From Terriglobia bacterium (GTDB lineage: Bacteria > Acidobacteriota > Terriglobia > Acidiferrales > UBA7541), in contig JAIQFB010000006.1 of NCBI GenBank assembly GCA_020073485.1, positions 121,072-185,071 of the forward strand: DNA of 64,000 bases. The letters run 5' to 3'. Every line of letters starts with the position of its first letter. Positions within the stretch are counted from its first letter, which is position 1. Below the pieces are notes generated by a model, which saw nothing but the letters and a program-made list of their open reading frames with translations, was not told where the DNA came from and did no database searches. The translations under genes were made by a program, and so were the position numbers. Shown here in pieces: positions 8,916-18,900 of the stretch.

Positions 8916-11900
8916 ATGGATTGCCCCCATTGCACAACTCCGAATCCGCCTGGGACGCGCAATTGTGTAAATTGCCGGACGCCGCTGGGCGGAGCGGCCG
9001 AAACCCTGGTAGGCGAACTCACTCCACCGGCGGCAAACAGCGGGACGACCCTCGACGGGTCCTCGCCTCCTCCGCGCGCCAACGCGTCGAATGACACGCT
9101 GGACGGTCTTCCCACGGGCTCCATGGCCATCCCGGCCGATTGGTCGGTGCCGGCATCCGGGCGGGGAGTCGCGGGCCACCCGTCATTTTCTCCCGCGCCC
9201 CTACAGCCGGGTTCGCTTCTGGGCAATCGTTACGAAATAATATCTATTTTGGGAGAGGGCGGCATGGGCGCCGTGTACAAGGCCCGTGACCGCGAACTCG
9301 ACCGCCTGGTCGCCATCAAGGTCATCCGGCCCGAGCTTGCGGGCCGACCGGAGATTCTGCAGCGATTCAAGCAAGAGCTGATCCTGGCGCGGAAAGTCAC
9401 GCACCGCAATGTCATCCGCATCTTCGACCTGGGCGAAGCCGGCGGCGTCAAGTTCATTACCATGGAGTTTATCGAGGGACACGACCTCAAGTCCCTGCTC
9501 ACGCAGAGCGGAAAGCTGCCCGCGGATCGAGCCGTCGAAATCATCCAACAAGTCTGCCTGGCCCTGGAAGCGGCGCACACCGAAGGTGTCGTGCACCGCG
9601 ACCTTAAGCCGCAGAACATCATGATCGATGGTCAGGGCCGGGCCCTGGTAATGGATTTCGGAATCGCGCGTTCGCTGGAAATGGGCGGCATGACGCAGAC
9701 CGGGGCGCTGATCGGCACGCCGGAATACATGTCCCCCGAGCAGGTGCGCGGCGAGCATGTGGATGCGCGCTCGGACCTGTTCACACTGGGCATCATTTTT
9801 CAGGAAGTGCTCACCGGGCAGCTCCCGTTTCAGGCCGAAACGGCCATGGCCTCTATGTTCAAGCGCACCATGGAGCGCGCGGTGGCGGCGCGGCAATTGG
9901 ACAAGACCATCCCGCCGTATATCAGCGAGATTGTGGGGAAGTGCCTGGAAATCGATCCGGCGGCGCGTTTTCAGACGGCGCGGGAACTATATGATGCGCT
10001 GGAAGCTTGGAGGCACGGCAGCGCGGCTCCGTTTCGCATCCGCACCGTGCGCTGGATACGCCAGGCCCGACAAATGCTTTGGGTCTGGCTGGCGCCCGCG
10101 TTTGCCGCGGCCCTGGTTCTGGCCGCAATCTACATCTATCGCACGCGTACCTCCAATGCCCCGCCTGCGGCGCATTCTCCAGTCACGGTAATTATCGCTG
10201 ATATCAGCAACCATACTGGAGATTCGGTCTTCAGCGGGACGCTGGAATCGACACTGAAACTCGCCCTGGAAGGTGCATCGTTCATCAGCGCTTACGACCG
10301 GACCAGAATGCGGGATCTGGGCATGCAGGCGGTCTCCACTCTTGACGAATCGAAGGCCCGGGAAATTGCCGTCAGCCAAGGCATCAATGTCGTGATTTCT
10401 GGTTCTGTCGACCAGAAAGATAGCGCTTACAAGCTTTCGCTGCGCGCCGTGCAGAACGTCACCGGTAAGACCATTATCACGGCGGAGGAAAGCGCATCGA
10501 GCAAGGACCAGGTTCTGTTTGCTGTGACGAAACTGGGTACGGCATTGCGCAAAGCTCTGGGTGACGCCACCTCGGAATCAGATCAGCGCTTCTCCATGGA
10601 AACGCTTACAGCGGCGTCTCTCGAGGTCGTGCATGAATACGCATTGGCACTCGATGCTCTATCCAGCGGCCGGAATGAGGAAGCGCAAAAACATTTTTCG
10701 CAGGCTGTTGATTTGGATTCGAATTTTGGCCTAGCATATGCCGGCCTGGCCGCTTCGACTCACAATCTTGGACAACAACAAGACGCCGAAAAGTACATCA
10801 AACAGGCTATCACCCATATCGATCACATGACAGAACGGGAACGCTTTCGGACGCGCGCATATCTGTACTATTTAACTGGTGACAGTCAGAAGTGCGTGGA
10901 TGAATACGGCACACTGTTGACCCGGTACCCTTCCGATACCGGCGCGTACAACAATATGGCGGACTGCTCCACGCGGTTGCGCAATATACCTCGAGCTGTG
11001 GATGAAGTGCGGAAGGCGGTCAATATCCTGCCGAAACGCGCGACTTATCACGTTAATCTCGCGTTGTACTCGGCCTATGGCGGCGATTTCAAAACTGCTG
11101 CCGAAGAAGCAAAGGCAACTCAGCAGCTGAACCCTTCGTATGTATACGGATACCTGGCGGAGGCATTTGCGAACCTGGGCAGTGAGCAAATCGCCCAGGC
11201 CGGCGAAGTGTATCAAAAAATTACAAGCATCAATCCTTCCCTCGGCGCGGCGGGGTTAGCGGATCTGGCCATTTATCAGGGGCGCTTTAAGGAAGCAGTG
11301 GACATTTTGCAAAAGGGAGCGGCCGCCGATTCGGCTGCCCACAAACCTGACGCGGCTGCCGACAAATTGATTGCGCTTGGCTACAGCCAGTTTTTGCGGG
11401 GGGACAAACCAGCCGCACTCGCGGCGGTGAAAAACGCTCTCGATCTTAGCAAGGAAGTGAAGACCAAGTTCATCGCTGCGCGCATTCTTGTCGAAACGAA
11501 CGAGATGGCAAAGGCGGCAGAAATTGCGAAGGAGCTTTCATCCGAGCTGCAAATTGAACCTCAGGCCTACGGCAAGTTGATTGAGGGAGAAATCGCCCTC
11601 AAAAAGGGGGACGGCCGTGGGGCCGTCAAACTGTTCACGGACGCCAATACGCTGCTCGACACCTGGATTGGACGATTAGACCTCGGGCGGGCCTATCTGG
11701 AAATTGGAGCGTTCACGGAAGCAGATTCGGAATTCGACAGATGCATCAGCCGCCGTGGCGAAACACTTGCGCTGTTTCTGGATGAAGTACCTACATACGG
11801 TTATTTTCCTCAAGTCTATTATTACCAGGGGCGCGTCCGGGAAGGGCTGAAGAGCCAGGGCTTCGCCGAATCTTATAAAAAATATTTGGACATCCGGGGC

Positions 11901-11954
11901 AAAGCCGGCGAGGATCCGCTCCTGGCGGAAATCCGGCGCCGCGTTGGCTCGTAA
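8916..11954 (+). CDS. Membrane Ser/Thr protein kinase with N-terminal zinc ribbon and C-terminal TPRs
   Basis: About 1012 residues. The N-terminus has a double CxxC zinc ribbon (CPHC...CVNC) within the first 20 residues, then a Pro/Thr-rich linker. A PknB-type kinase domain spans ~106-370, with the glycine loop LGEGGMGAVY, HRDLKPQN near residue 226, DFGIAR and GTPEYMSPEQ. A single membrane segment lies near 386-410. The rest (~420-1012) is presumed extracytoplasmic: a TolB/FlgO-like domain followed by many TPR-like helical repeats. Kinases of this layout are abundant in Acidobacteriota. I start at 8916 because the zinc ribbon begins there. Substrates are unknown. Confidence 0.92.
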   Translation: MDCPHCTTPNPPGTRNCVNCRTPLGGAAETLVGELTPPAANSGTTLDGSSPPPRANASNDTLDGLPTGSMAIPADWSVPASGRGVAGHPSFSPAPLQPGSLLGNRYEIISILGEGGMGAVYKARDRELDRLVAIKVIRPELAGRPEILQRFKQELILARKVTHRNVIRIFDLGEAGGVKFITMEFIEGHDLKSLLTQSGKLPADRAVEIIQQVCLALEAAHTEGVVHRDLKPQNIMIDGQGRALVMDFGIARSLEMGGMTQTGALIGTPEYMSPEQVRGEHVDARSDLFTLGIIFQEVLTGQLPFQAETAMASMFKRTMERAVAARQLDKTIPPYISEIVGKCLEIDPAARFQTARELYDALEAWRHGSAAPFRIRTVRWIRQARQMLWVWLAPAFAAALVLAAIYIYRTRTSNAPPAAHSPVTVIIADISNHTGDSVFSGTLESTLKLALEGASFISAYDRTRMRDLGMQAVSTLDESKAREIAVSQGINVVISGSVDQKDSAYKLSLRAVQNVTGKTIITAEESASSKDQVLFAVTKLGTALRKALGDATSESDQRFSMETLTAASLEVVHEYALALDALSSGRNEEAQKHFSQAVDLDSNFGLAYAGLAASTHNLGQQQDAEKYIKQAITHIDHMTERERFRTRAYLYYLTGDSQKCVDEYGTLLTRYPSDTGAYNNMADCSTRLRNIPRAVDEVRKAVNILPKRATYHVNLALYSAYGGDFKTAAEEAKATQQLNPSYVYGYLAEAFANLGSEQIAQAGEVYQKITSINPSLGAAGLADLAIYQGRFKEAVDILQKGAAADSAAHKPDAAADKLIALGYSQFLRGDKPAALAAVKNALDLSKEVKTKFIAARILVETNEMAKAAEIAKELSSELQIEPQAYGKLIEGEIALKKGDGRGAVKLFTDANTLLDTWIGRLDLGRAYLEIGAFTEADSEFDRCISRRGETLALFLDEVPTYGYFPQVYYYQGRVREGLKSQGFAESYKKYLDIRGKAGEDPLLAEIRRRVGS

Positions 11955-12101
11955 AATGCAGTACTGTACGTCCTAGTGCCGTTGGTCTGCGTGGTTTATC
12001 TTGACCTTCATTTCCCGGTAGGACATCATCTCAAGCACTTAAGTCCCGAACCGCAGATGGCCCTTGTCGCCCACTGCCCAAACTGACGAGGCTAACAAGA
12101 A

Positions 12102-15100
12102 ATGCGAAACGAAGTCGTGAGAGCACTTAGTTCCCACCCAGCCAGAACTTTGAAGATCCCGTTCGCCCTTTTGCTCTTTGGATGCATGGCTTTGTTTGCG
12201 CCGCTGGGCCACGCCCAGAGCCTGAATTTCTACAAGAACTATTTCGTCACCGGAGACTACGCCGTTGCGGGCGTGGGACTCTATGGCCAGGGCGTCAATG
12301 GCGTTGCCACCGGGAGGATCAACATGAGTGGCGTGCCTGCGGGTGCGGATATCGTCGCGGCATATCTCTATTGGGAAACGGTGGAAACCACCACGGCGCC
12401 ATCGTCCTTTAAGGGTACCTTTGACAAACAAGCGATCGTGGGCGCTGTCCTTGGCAACCCGCAGACGCCATCCTGTTGGAGTTCGGGCGGAACGTCGCCA
12501 CAGGTGTCGGTGCGGGTTTACCGCGCGGACGTTCTCCGATACCTGCCGATCGATTCAGCGAACAGCGTCCGTCTTGTAGATGGAGCGCACACGGTTTCGC
12601 TTGCCGACAGTGGAGGGACCGGAAACGGACAGGCCCCTCACACTGCGGGCGCAAGTCTCGTCGTGATCTATAGGCTGCTAGCCCCGAAGGCGGCGCCTCT
12701 CAAGGCGGTTGTGATCTACGACGGCGACAGCACCCTAGCCAAGAAGACGGCTCCGATCACGCAGACGATCGCCGGCTTCTATGACGCAGTAGGCGACGGC
12801 AATTCGTTCATGACGCAAATCGTCGGCGACGGCCAGCCGGGTTTCAGCGCCACGCTTTCCGTAAACGGTTCTCCGATTACGTCGACACCCTTTGTGGGGG
12901 CACTCGGCGGTCGTTGGGACAACTATACGTTTAATGTCAGCAATTATATCGGCAAGGATGCGTCCCAACTCGAAACGCAGATCACGACGGCAGGCAACCA
13001 GGTCTGTCTCTCGTGGGGCGCCATCATTACGAGCACCGATGTCATGAATTCGGATGGCGACGGGATTCTTGACAGTTGGAAGACAAATACGGGAGGGCTT
13101 ACCGATCCAAATGGCAACCCGCTTCCGCCACTGGCGTATATGGGCGCCAAACCCGGGCAAGAAGATATTTTTATTCAGATGGACTGGATGAATGGCGCTG
13201 ACGGCCATCTGCACATTCCGAAGCTGGGCGCGCTCGACATGGTCGCCAAAGCGTTCATCGCACATGGCATCCACCTGCACTTTGACGTGGGGAGTAACTA
13301 TCAAACGGGTACAGCCTCGCCCGATGAAATCGTTCCCGCAGCCTACGCCAAAGGCGGCACTCCCATTTCCGAAACTCCGCCTCTCGTTTGCACGCCCAGC
13401 CAGACAGTCACGTGCAGCTACAGCGAACCGTATGCGGTGCTTGGCTGGAAGAAGGGATTTTTAGCCGTAAAGAACGGGTTCCCGGTGTTGAAATTCGCCC
13501 CGATTTTCTCACACACGCGGAAAGACATTTTCCACGAAATCCTGATGGCTCACGCGATGGCAGGCCCGTTTGATGCAAACGGAAAGCCGACGACCACGGA
13601 TCCCAGCAGCGTGTCTGGCGTGGCCGACCGTCCCGGCGGAGACGTGATGATCACACTTGGTTTGTGGAACGCCGACGATCCTCCGGGATGCGACCCAACC
13701 ACAACTTGCGTCAACCAGACGGGGACCGTGCTCGAGCAGGCCGGCACGATCATGCATGAGCTCGGGCACAACCTCGGGTTATCCCATGGCGGCGTGTATC
13801 GCGTGCCAAATTGCATGGCGGATTATCCAAGCGTGATGAATTATTTGTACCAGACGCACGGATTGACAGATGCGAATGGCAACGAGCAGGTCGACTACTC
13901 CTACGGACTGCTGCCCGCACTGTACGAGAGCATGCTTTCCGAGGTGCCGTTCCCGCTGTCTGCAAAGTACCGGACCCGGTACTACGGACCAGCGATCAAT
14001 CTTGCGCCGGGCCAGACAACGGCTAAGGGGCATTGCGACGGCACGCCGCTGGCCGGAGATTCGGCCGTGCGTCTGGAAACCTCCAGCCCTTCTGGCACGC
14101 CCGACTGGAACAATAACGGCAAAACTGATGCGGGCACGGTCTCAGTTGATATCAACTTCAACGGAGCCATTGGTGACCCTACCAAAGACTCTGTAGCTCC
14201 CGGCAAATGGTTCGTCGATTCCAACGATTGGGCCAACCTGAATCTGCAACAAGTCGGCGCCCGGCTCAATGTGAACGGGCTCTCGGCTGACGTCGGCCAG
14301 AGCGATTTGGGCCAAAGCGACTTAGGTCAGAGCGACCTGGGCCAGAGCGATCTTGGTCAGAGTGACTTGGGTCAGAGCGACCTCGGCCAAAGCGACTTGG
14401 GCCAGAGCGATCTGGGCCAGAGCGATCTCGGAGATGTTGACTATCCCAACGCGATCTCCACGATTGATGCCACCAGTGCGAGTAACCCGCTTTCTGCGAC
14501 AAACACCACCAGCCGGGTTACGTTGAACTGGGGCGCGCCAAGTCCAGGCCAGATCAGGAAGTACACGATCTACCGTTCTAACCAAGCCACGCCGCTGGTT
14601 GCGCCGATCCTGCAGGGAACGGTTACCGGTACTCCACCGCTCACCACGTTCGCGGACCCGGTCAACGATACCAATCAGGCGGATACCGGCGCCAATTGTC
14701 CGTCGATCTCAACTTGCTACAACACCTATTACAATTATTTCATCACGGCTACGGACGTCAACCTAACCACCAGCGGACAATCCAACACCGTAACTGGCAT
14801 CGTGAAGCATCTCTGGGTCACCGCGAATTCGGAGTCTCTCATTTACGGCACCCCGCTTCCGGCGTCGGTGTTGACGCCCGTGATAGCTGGCATGGACCAG
14901 TCATCTGCGTTCACCGCTGCTGTATCTTGCGCCAGTACGACAGGTCCACTGCCGACCTATCCTTCGATTGGCAGCTACACGATCCACTGCACCGGACCGA
15001 ATCCCGCCGACGGCGCTGCAGGAGTTGACGGCGTAACATACACAGACGGCACTTTGACCATCACCGCCCGCCCGATCACCGTGACTGCGGATCCCAAGAC

Positions 15101-15587
15101 AAAAATCTACGGGACGGCGGATCCGGCCTTAACGTATAAGATCACCAGCGGCTCTCTGGTCTCCGGCGATGCATTCAGCGGCGCTCTCACCCGTGCGCCA
15201 GGCAAAAATGTCGGCACCTATGCCATCCTGCAGGGCTCGCTAGCCCTCAGCAGCAACTACAGCCTCACCTATGTAGGGGCTAACTTCACCATTACCCCGC
15301 GGTCGCTGACCATCACGGCCCAGACCAACACGAAGGTCTACGACCGTACCGTCAGCGCGAAAGCAATCCCGGTTGTCTCGCCCCCAACAGCGACAACGGG
15401 TTTGGTTTCGCCAGACACCGTTACCGGCTTGGCCGAGGTGTATAGCACCGCGAGCATTGGCCAGGGCAAGACGCTGACGGTCTCGGCGTACACGATTAAC
15501 GATGGCAACAGCGGCAAGAATTATACAGTCACCAAAATTGCCAACACTACTGGAGTGATTACGGACGCGGATGGCGATTTCGACTAA
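12102..15587 (+). CDS. Secreted metzincin-like protein with GQSDL pentapeptide repeats and MBG-type domains
   Basis: 1161 residues with a signal peptide (hydrophobic core ~19-36, cleavage near GHAQS). A metzincin zinc site HELGHNLGLSH is at 552-562, and a plausible Met-turn (PSVMNY) follows about 20 residues later, so the central part is likely a zinc metallopeptidase. Residues 732-776 are nine perfect GQSDL repeats. A fibronectin-like segment follows, then about three MBG-type modules (starting near 905, 991 and 1070, each with the KIYG-like signature). The C-terminus is acidic (DADGDFD) with no sorting signal I recognise. Probably an extracellular or surface protease/adhesin; its substrate is unknown. 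Confidence 0.85.
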   Translation: MRNEVVRALSSHPARTLKIPFALLLFGCMALFAPLGHAQSLNFYKNYFVTGDYAVAGVGLYGQGVNGVATGRINMSGVPAGADIVAAYLYWETVETTTAPSSFKGTFDKQAIVGAVLGNPQTPSCWSSGGTSPQVSVRVYRADVLRYLPIDSANSVRLVDGAHTVSLADSGGTGNGQAPHTAGASLVVIYRLLAPKAAPLKAVVIYDGDSTLAKKTAPITQTIAGFYDAVGDGNSFMTQIVGDGQPGFSATLSVNGSPITSTPFVGALGGRWDNYTFNVSNYIGKDASQLETQITTAGNQVCLSWGAIITSTDVMNSDGDGILDSWKTNTGGLTDPNGNPLPPLAYMGAKPGQEDIFIQMDWMNGADGHLHIPKLGALDMVAKAFIAHGIHLHFDVGSNYQTGTASPDEIVPAAYAKGGTPISETPPLVCTPSQTVTCSYSEPYAVLGWKKGFLAVKNGFPVLKFAPIFSHTRKDIFHEILMAHAMAGPFDANGKPTTTDPSSVSGVADRPGGDVMITLGLWNADDPPGCDPTTTCVNQTGTVLEQAGTIMHELGHNLGLSHGGVYRVPNCMADYPSVMNYLYQTHGLTDANGNEQVDYSYGLLPALYESMLSEVPFPLSAKYRTRYYGPAINLAPGQTTAKGHCDGTPLAGDSAVRLETSSPSGTPDWNNNGKTDAGTVSVDINFNGAIGDPTKDSVAPGKWFVDSNDWANLNLQQVGARLNVNGLSADVGQSDLGQSDLGQSDLGQSDLGQSDLGQSDLGQSDLGQSDLGQSDLGDVDYPNAISTIDATSASNPLSATNTTSRVTLNWGAPSPGQIRKYTIYRSNQATPLVAPILQGTVTGTPPLTTFADPVNDTNQADTGANCPSISTCYNTYYNYFITATDVNLTTSGQSNTVTGIVKHLWVTANSESLIYGTPLPASVLTPVIAGMDQSSAFTAAVSCASTTGPLPTYPSIGSYTIHCTGPNPADGAAGVDGVTYTDGTLTITARPITVTADPKTKIYGTADPALTYKITSGSLVSGDAFSGALTRAPGKNVGTYAILQGSLALSSNYSLTYVGANFTITPRSLTITAQTNTKVYDRTVSAKAIPVVSPPTATTGLVSPDTVTGLAEVYSTASIGQGKTLTVSAYTINDGNSGKNYTVTKIANTTGVITDADGDFD
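14295..14429 (+). repeat. Nine in-frame 15-bp repeats encoding GQSDL
   Basis: Nine consecutive 15-base units each encode Gly-Gln-Ser-Asp-Leu exactly. The DNA copies differ at third positions (ggc/ggt, cag/caa, agc/agt, gat/gac, and several Leu codons), so the peptide has been kept while the DNA diverged. Read as SDLGQ, the unit fits the pentapeptide-repeat pattern with a central Leu. Confidence 0.95.
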
Positions 15588-15970
15588 TCAGTTCGTTTTG
15601 CTCTGATAGGGGATCGAGCAGGAACCCTGGTGTTTCTCCAACACGCTAATATGTTGTGCTCATAGCTCGCGGAGGAAGAAGGCATCAGGCGGCTCGAAAC
15701 ACGACTCTGCAACGGCCGTGAAAAGATCACCGAATGGTCAAGATTCGCGCATTTTGTCGTGATGGCGAGCAGGGCGGGGAAAACTGAATCATTAAGAATT
15801 TACCCATTTCGCCGAGTCTATTTTGCACTAACGAAAATACCGGCAAAGATATCTTGCATGCGGGAATCCGTGGGTCCTCTGGCGGATGAGCCTTCCACGA
15901 CGGCACATCCTATGGGGCGCTTCCATTTTGCCTAAAGAAAAGAATAAGATGCAATTGGTTGGAATTTCCA
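15588..15970. other. Intergenic stretch with no recognised gene
   Basis: About 380 bp between the metzincin-like gene and the SpoIIE-family gene. It is somewhat AT-richer than its surroundings. I see no ORF with coding character, no tRNA and no strong terminator hairpin. It presumably contains the promoter of the downstream phosphatase. Confidence 0.5.
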
Positions 15971-17686
15971 ATGCCTGAAAAAGAAATCAGCAGCGAAAAT
16001 ATCCTCGAAGTGATTTTGCCCGACAAGTCCCGGCGCACGGTGGGAATCGTGGATTCCCCGTTCTTGATGGGCCGCGGAGACGAATCCGGCAATCACCTGC
16101 AGCTGGACGACCCGCGCATTTCCCGGCGGTGCGCGGCTATTCTGACCGAGGGCAAGCGCTGCCTGCTGGAAGATCTCGGCCACCGCCGCGGCATTTTCGT
16201 GAACGGGAACAAGATCGACCACTACGTCCTGTCGGACGGCGACGTCATCACCTTCGGCTACGACGATTCCTACGAAATTATTTTCCGCGCTGCGGGCGCC
16301 GAAAGAGCGATGCAAAGCATGCTCACGCTGATCGGCGGCGTTTCCGCAAAAGACAATCCGTCGACCGGACTGGGCAAACTCAATCTGCTGCTCGAAGCCA
16401 CGTCCCTGCTGCATTCGGATCTTCCGCTCGATTCCGTGATCGGCACCATGCTCGATTTCGCCGTGTCCATCACCCACGCCGACCGTGGCCTTTTGCTCGA
16501 AGCCGATTCTTCCGGGGCGCTGCAAGTGCGGCTGGCGCGAGGCACGGGAGGGGTCGCTTTGCCCGCGCAGGGCCTCAGCCCGAGCCAGACCGCATTGCGA
16601 AAAGCGATGGCGCAGGAATCCGCCGTCATCACCGAGGATCTCAACCTTGCCGACACGGCATTTCGAGGGGCGCAAAGCATCGTGGCGCAATCGCTGCGCG
16701 CCGTGATCGCCATTCCTTTACACGCAGTATCGCGAGCGGCTGCGGCGGGAGCCGCCGCAGGAGGCGCCCCCGGTGTTGCGGGCGCTTCAGGGCGCGGCCA
16801 ATTTCTGGGCATGTTGTATCTGGATTCTCGCCGCGCCAGCGCGTTCTCCAAGCTGGACCGCCAGATTCTAGACGCCCTGGCGGTGGAAGCGGCCAGCATT
16901 CTGGATAATGCGCGCCTGGTGGAGCGCGAACGCCAGCGACAGCGCCTCGAACAGGAACTCAATATCGCGCGGGATATTCAGCAAGCCCTGCTTCCGCGCG
17001 GGTTTCACGACTTGCCTTATCTCCGCGTCGCGGGTATTCACACCCCGTGCCACGCCGTGGGCGGAGACTATTTCGATGTGTTTCCATTGAGCGAGGATCG
17101 CACGGCGATCCTGGTCGCCGATGTTTCCGGCAAGGGACTCGGCGCGGCGCTGCTGACAACGATGCTGCAGGGCGCGCTCTCCGGCATGTCCAATACCACG
17201 GACCCGGTGCAGGTCTTGAACCACCTCAACCGCTTCTTGTGCAGCCACTCGGAAGTGGGCCGCTACGCCACTATGTTTTTCAGCATCCTGGACCGCAATG
17301 GCCAACTCCTGTTCATCAATGCCGGCCACCCTTCGCCGCTGATTATTCGCTGCGGCGAGGTGCTGGATCTGCTGACGGAAGGGTCGTTCCCGGTAGGCCT
17401 GGTTCCACAGGCGGAATTCACCGCGACGACCACGAATCTCCAGCCCGGCGATACGCTGGCCCTGTTCAGCGACGGCGTGACCGAAGCCATGGATCCGCAG
17501 GAAGAGCTGTATGGCGTCCCGAGATTGCGCGAGGTCCTTGCGGGGCGGCACGATCAGCCCCTCGATCATCTCCAGAAGACCGTCCTGGAATCGATCCAGA
17601 AATTTACACGCGGCGCCAGCCAGAACGACGACATCACTCTGCTACTGGTCCGCTACCAAGCTCCCGAGCCGGGCGCCGCTTCGTAG
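15971..17686 (+). CDS. FHA-GAF-SpoIIE protein serine phosphatase (RsbU/RsbP-like)
   Basis: About 571 residues in three parts. Residues ~25-95 are an FHA phosphothreonine-binding domain (RGDESGNHLQLDDPRISRRCA pattern). Residues ~125-310 are a GAF sensor domain, interrupted by a Gly/Ala-rich loop. A short coiled-coil (ERERQRQRLEQELNIARDIQQALLP) leads into a SpoIIE/PP2C phosphatase domain with GDYFD near residue 364, FSDGVTEAMD and the C-terminal NDDITLLLV metal-site segments. Such enzymes dephosphorylate STAS anti-anti-sigma factors; a STAS gene follows directly, supporting this. The ATG at 15971 is preferred over a TTG four codons earlier. Confidence 0.92.
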   Translation: MPEKEISSENILEVILPDKSRRTVGIVDSPFLMGRGDESGNHLQLDDPRISRRCAAILTEGKRCLLEDLGHRRGIFVNGNKIDHYVLSDGDVITFGYDDSYEIIFRAAGAERAMQSMLTLIGGVSAKDNPSTGLGKLNLLLEATSLLHSDLPLDSVIGTMLDFAVSITHADRGLLLEADSSGALQVRLARGTGGVALPAQGLSPSQTALRKAMAQESAVITEDLNLADTAFRGAQSIVAQSLRAVIAIPLHAVSRAAAAGAAAGGAPGVAGASGRGQFLGMLYLDSRRASAFSKLDRQILDALAVEAASILDNARLVERERQRQRLEQELNIARDIQQALLPRGFHDLPYLRVAGIHTPCHAVGGDYFDVFPLSEDRTAILVADVSGKGLGAALLTTMLQGALSGMSNTTDPVQVLNHLNRFLCSHSEVGRYATMFFSILDRNGQLLFINAGHPSPLIIRCGEVLDLLTEGSFPVGLVPQAEFTATTTNLQPGDTLALFSDGVTEAMDPQEELYGVPRLREVLAGRHDQPLDHLQKTVLESIQKFTRGASQNDDITLLLVRYQAPEPGAAS

Positions 17687-17834
17687 CCATCGCTTTTGCC
17701 GGGCTCATTCTGTAACACGGTTGTCACAGGTTTTGGACTATAGTCTGGGAAGGTCGCGCTCCGGCTCCCGCCGGTCCGGGGAAGAAATACGGGAAGTAAC
17801 CTGCGTGAACGACGTGCGAGGAGGAACTGGATCA

Positions 17835-18170
17835 ATGCAGCTTTCGATGGAAGAACTCGATGGTGGGATTACAAAAGTAATTCTGGACGGCCGCCTGGAC
17901 ATCGCCGGCGCGCAAGAGATCGATCTGAAGCTGAATGTGATCGCGGGCACCAAGAAGGCCGTGCTCGTGGACATGCAGAAGGTTACGTTCCTCGGATCGA
18001 TGGGGCTCCGCACCTTGGTCGCGCCCGCGCAAGCCATCAAGGGCCGCGGCGGCAAAGTTGTCTTGTTCGGCCCGAATGAAATGGTCGAGAACGTTTTGAG
18101 ATCCAGCAAAATGCACACTCTCATTCCCATTCACCACGAGTTGCAAAGCGCGTTGGCCGCGCTCCGATAG
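17835..18170 (+). CDS. STAS-domain anti-anti-sigma factor (RsbV/SpoIIAA-like)
   Basis: 111 residues forming one STAS domain; the conserved loop is FLGSMGLRTLV, where the Ser corresponds to the residue phosphorylated by RsbW-type kinases. It sits between a SpoIIE-type phosphatase and an RsbW-type kinase, the expected partner-switching order. The ATG at 17835 follows a GAGGA site 9 bp upstream. A longer reading frame upstream is an artefact running back into the phosphatase gene. Confidence 0.9.
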   Translation: MQLSMEELDGGITKVILDGRLDIAGAQEIDLKLNVIAGTKKAVLVDMQKVTFLGSMGLRTLVAPAQAIKGRGGKVVLFGPNEMVENVLRSSKMHTLIPIHHELQSALAALR

Positions 18171-18209
18171 GGGAGTCCCGCCGAGAATCCGCTTGCACCG
18201 GCGCGCAGC

Positions 18210-18683
18210 ATGAGCGACCAGAATGCAAACTCGGGCTGCGAACCACTGACTCTCGAGAGCGAGCTTTCGGAAATCGCGCGTATTCCGCCATGGATCGAAA
18301 GGCTCGCCGCGTTGAACGCCGTACCCGAGCGCACCCGGTTTGCGATGGATCTTTGCCTGGAGGAAGCGGTCTCAAACGTCATCCGCCACGGTTACGCCGG
18401 CGAGCCAAATCATGCGCTTACCGTCCGCTGCGAAATGCATCGGGACGGCTTCATAACGCTTGTCGTCGAAGACGACGCGCTTCCCTTTAACCCGCTTCTT
18501 GTTCGGGAGCCGCCCGTGCCGGCCTCGCTCTCGGATGTTTCAGTCGGGGGGCAGGGAATCCACCTGATGAAGCAGTTCGCCGACGCTGTCGAATACGAGC
18601 GCAAACCCGCCGGCAACCGGCTGATCCTGCGTTTTTTTTATCCCGGCACTTCTCCTGGCCTTCCTACAGTACCGCCATCCTGA
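18210..18683 (+). CDS. RsbW-like anti-sigma factor / HATPase serine kinase
   Basis: 157 residues of the GHKL fold: N-box as LCLEEAVSNVIRHGY, G1 as VVEDDA, and G2 as GGQGIHLMKQFADAV. It lies 39 bp downstream of the STAS gene and presumably phosphorylates one or both neighbouring STAS proteins and binds a sigma factor or other target (family knowledge plus context). No sigma factor gene is adjacent, so the output is unknown. Confidence 0.87.
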   Translation: MSDQNANSGCEPLTLESELSEIARIPPWIERLAALNAVPERTRFAMDLCLEEAVSNVIRHGYAGEPNHALTVRCEMHRDGFITLVVEDDALPFNPLLVREPPVPASLSDVSVGGQGIHLMKQFADAVEYERKPAGNRLILRFFYPGTSPGLPTVPPS

Positions 18684-18788
18684 ATTCGCCCGACGGACTG
18701 GCAGCTGATTGCGCCGGCCTGGATGCGACACATCCAAAAATTTCATTTTGATTATGGCGGGCAGGGAACCGCGGTGGAAAAAAATCGG

Positions 18789-18796
18789 TGTATACT
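18789..18796 (+). promoter_or_regulatory. Possible extended -10 promoter for the second STAS gene
   Basis: TGTATACT about 105 bp upstream of the STAS gene at 18901 resembles an extended -10 element. I see no good -35 hexamer at the usual spacing. A weak call. Confidence 0.3.
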
Positions 18797-18900
18797 TTCG
18801 GGCGATCTCCAGGGCCGTGTTGTGCGGAGCGACGCGGTTCCAATTCGCAATCCGGAAAGATTTTCGCCGCTGTCATTATTTAGACCGGGGGAAGATATCC

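Noticed and set aside
14295..14429. Short tandem repeats as a possible CRISPR array
   Set aside because: The units are 15 bp with no spacers and lie in frame within a long coding region.
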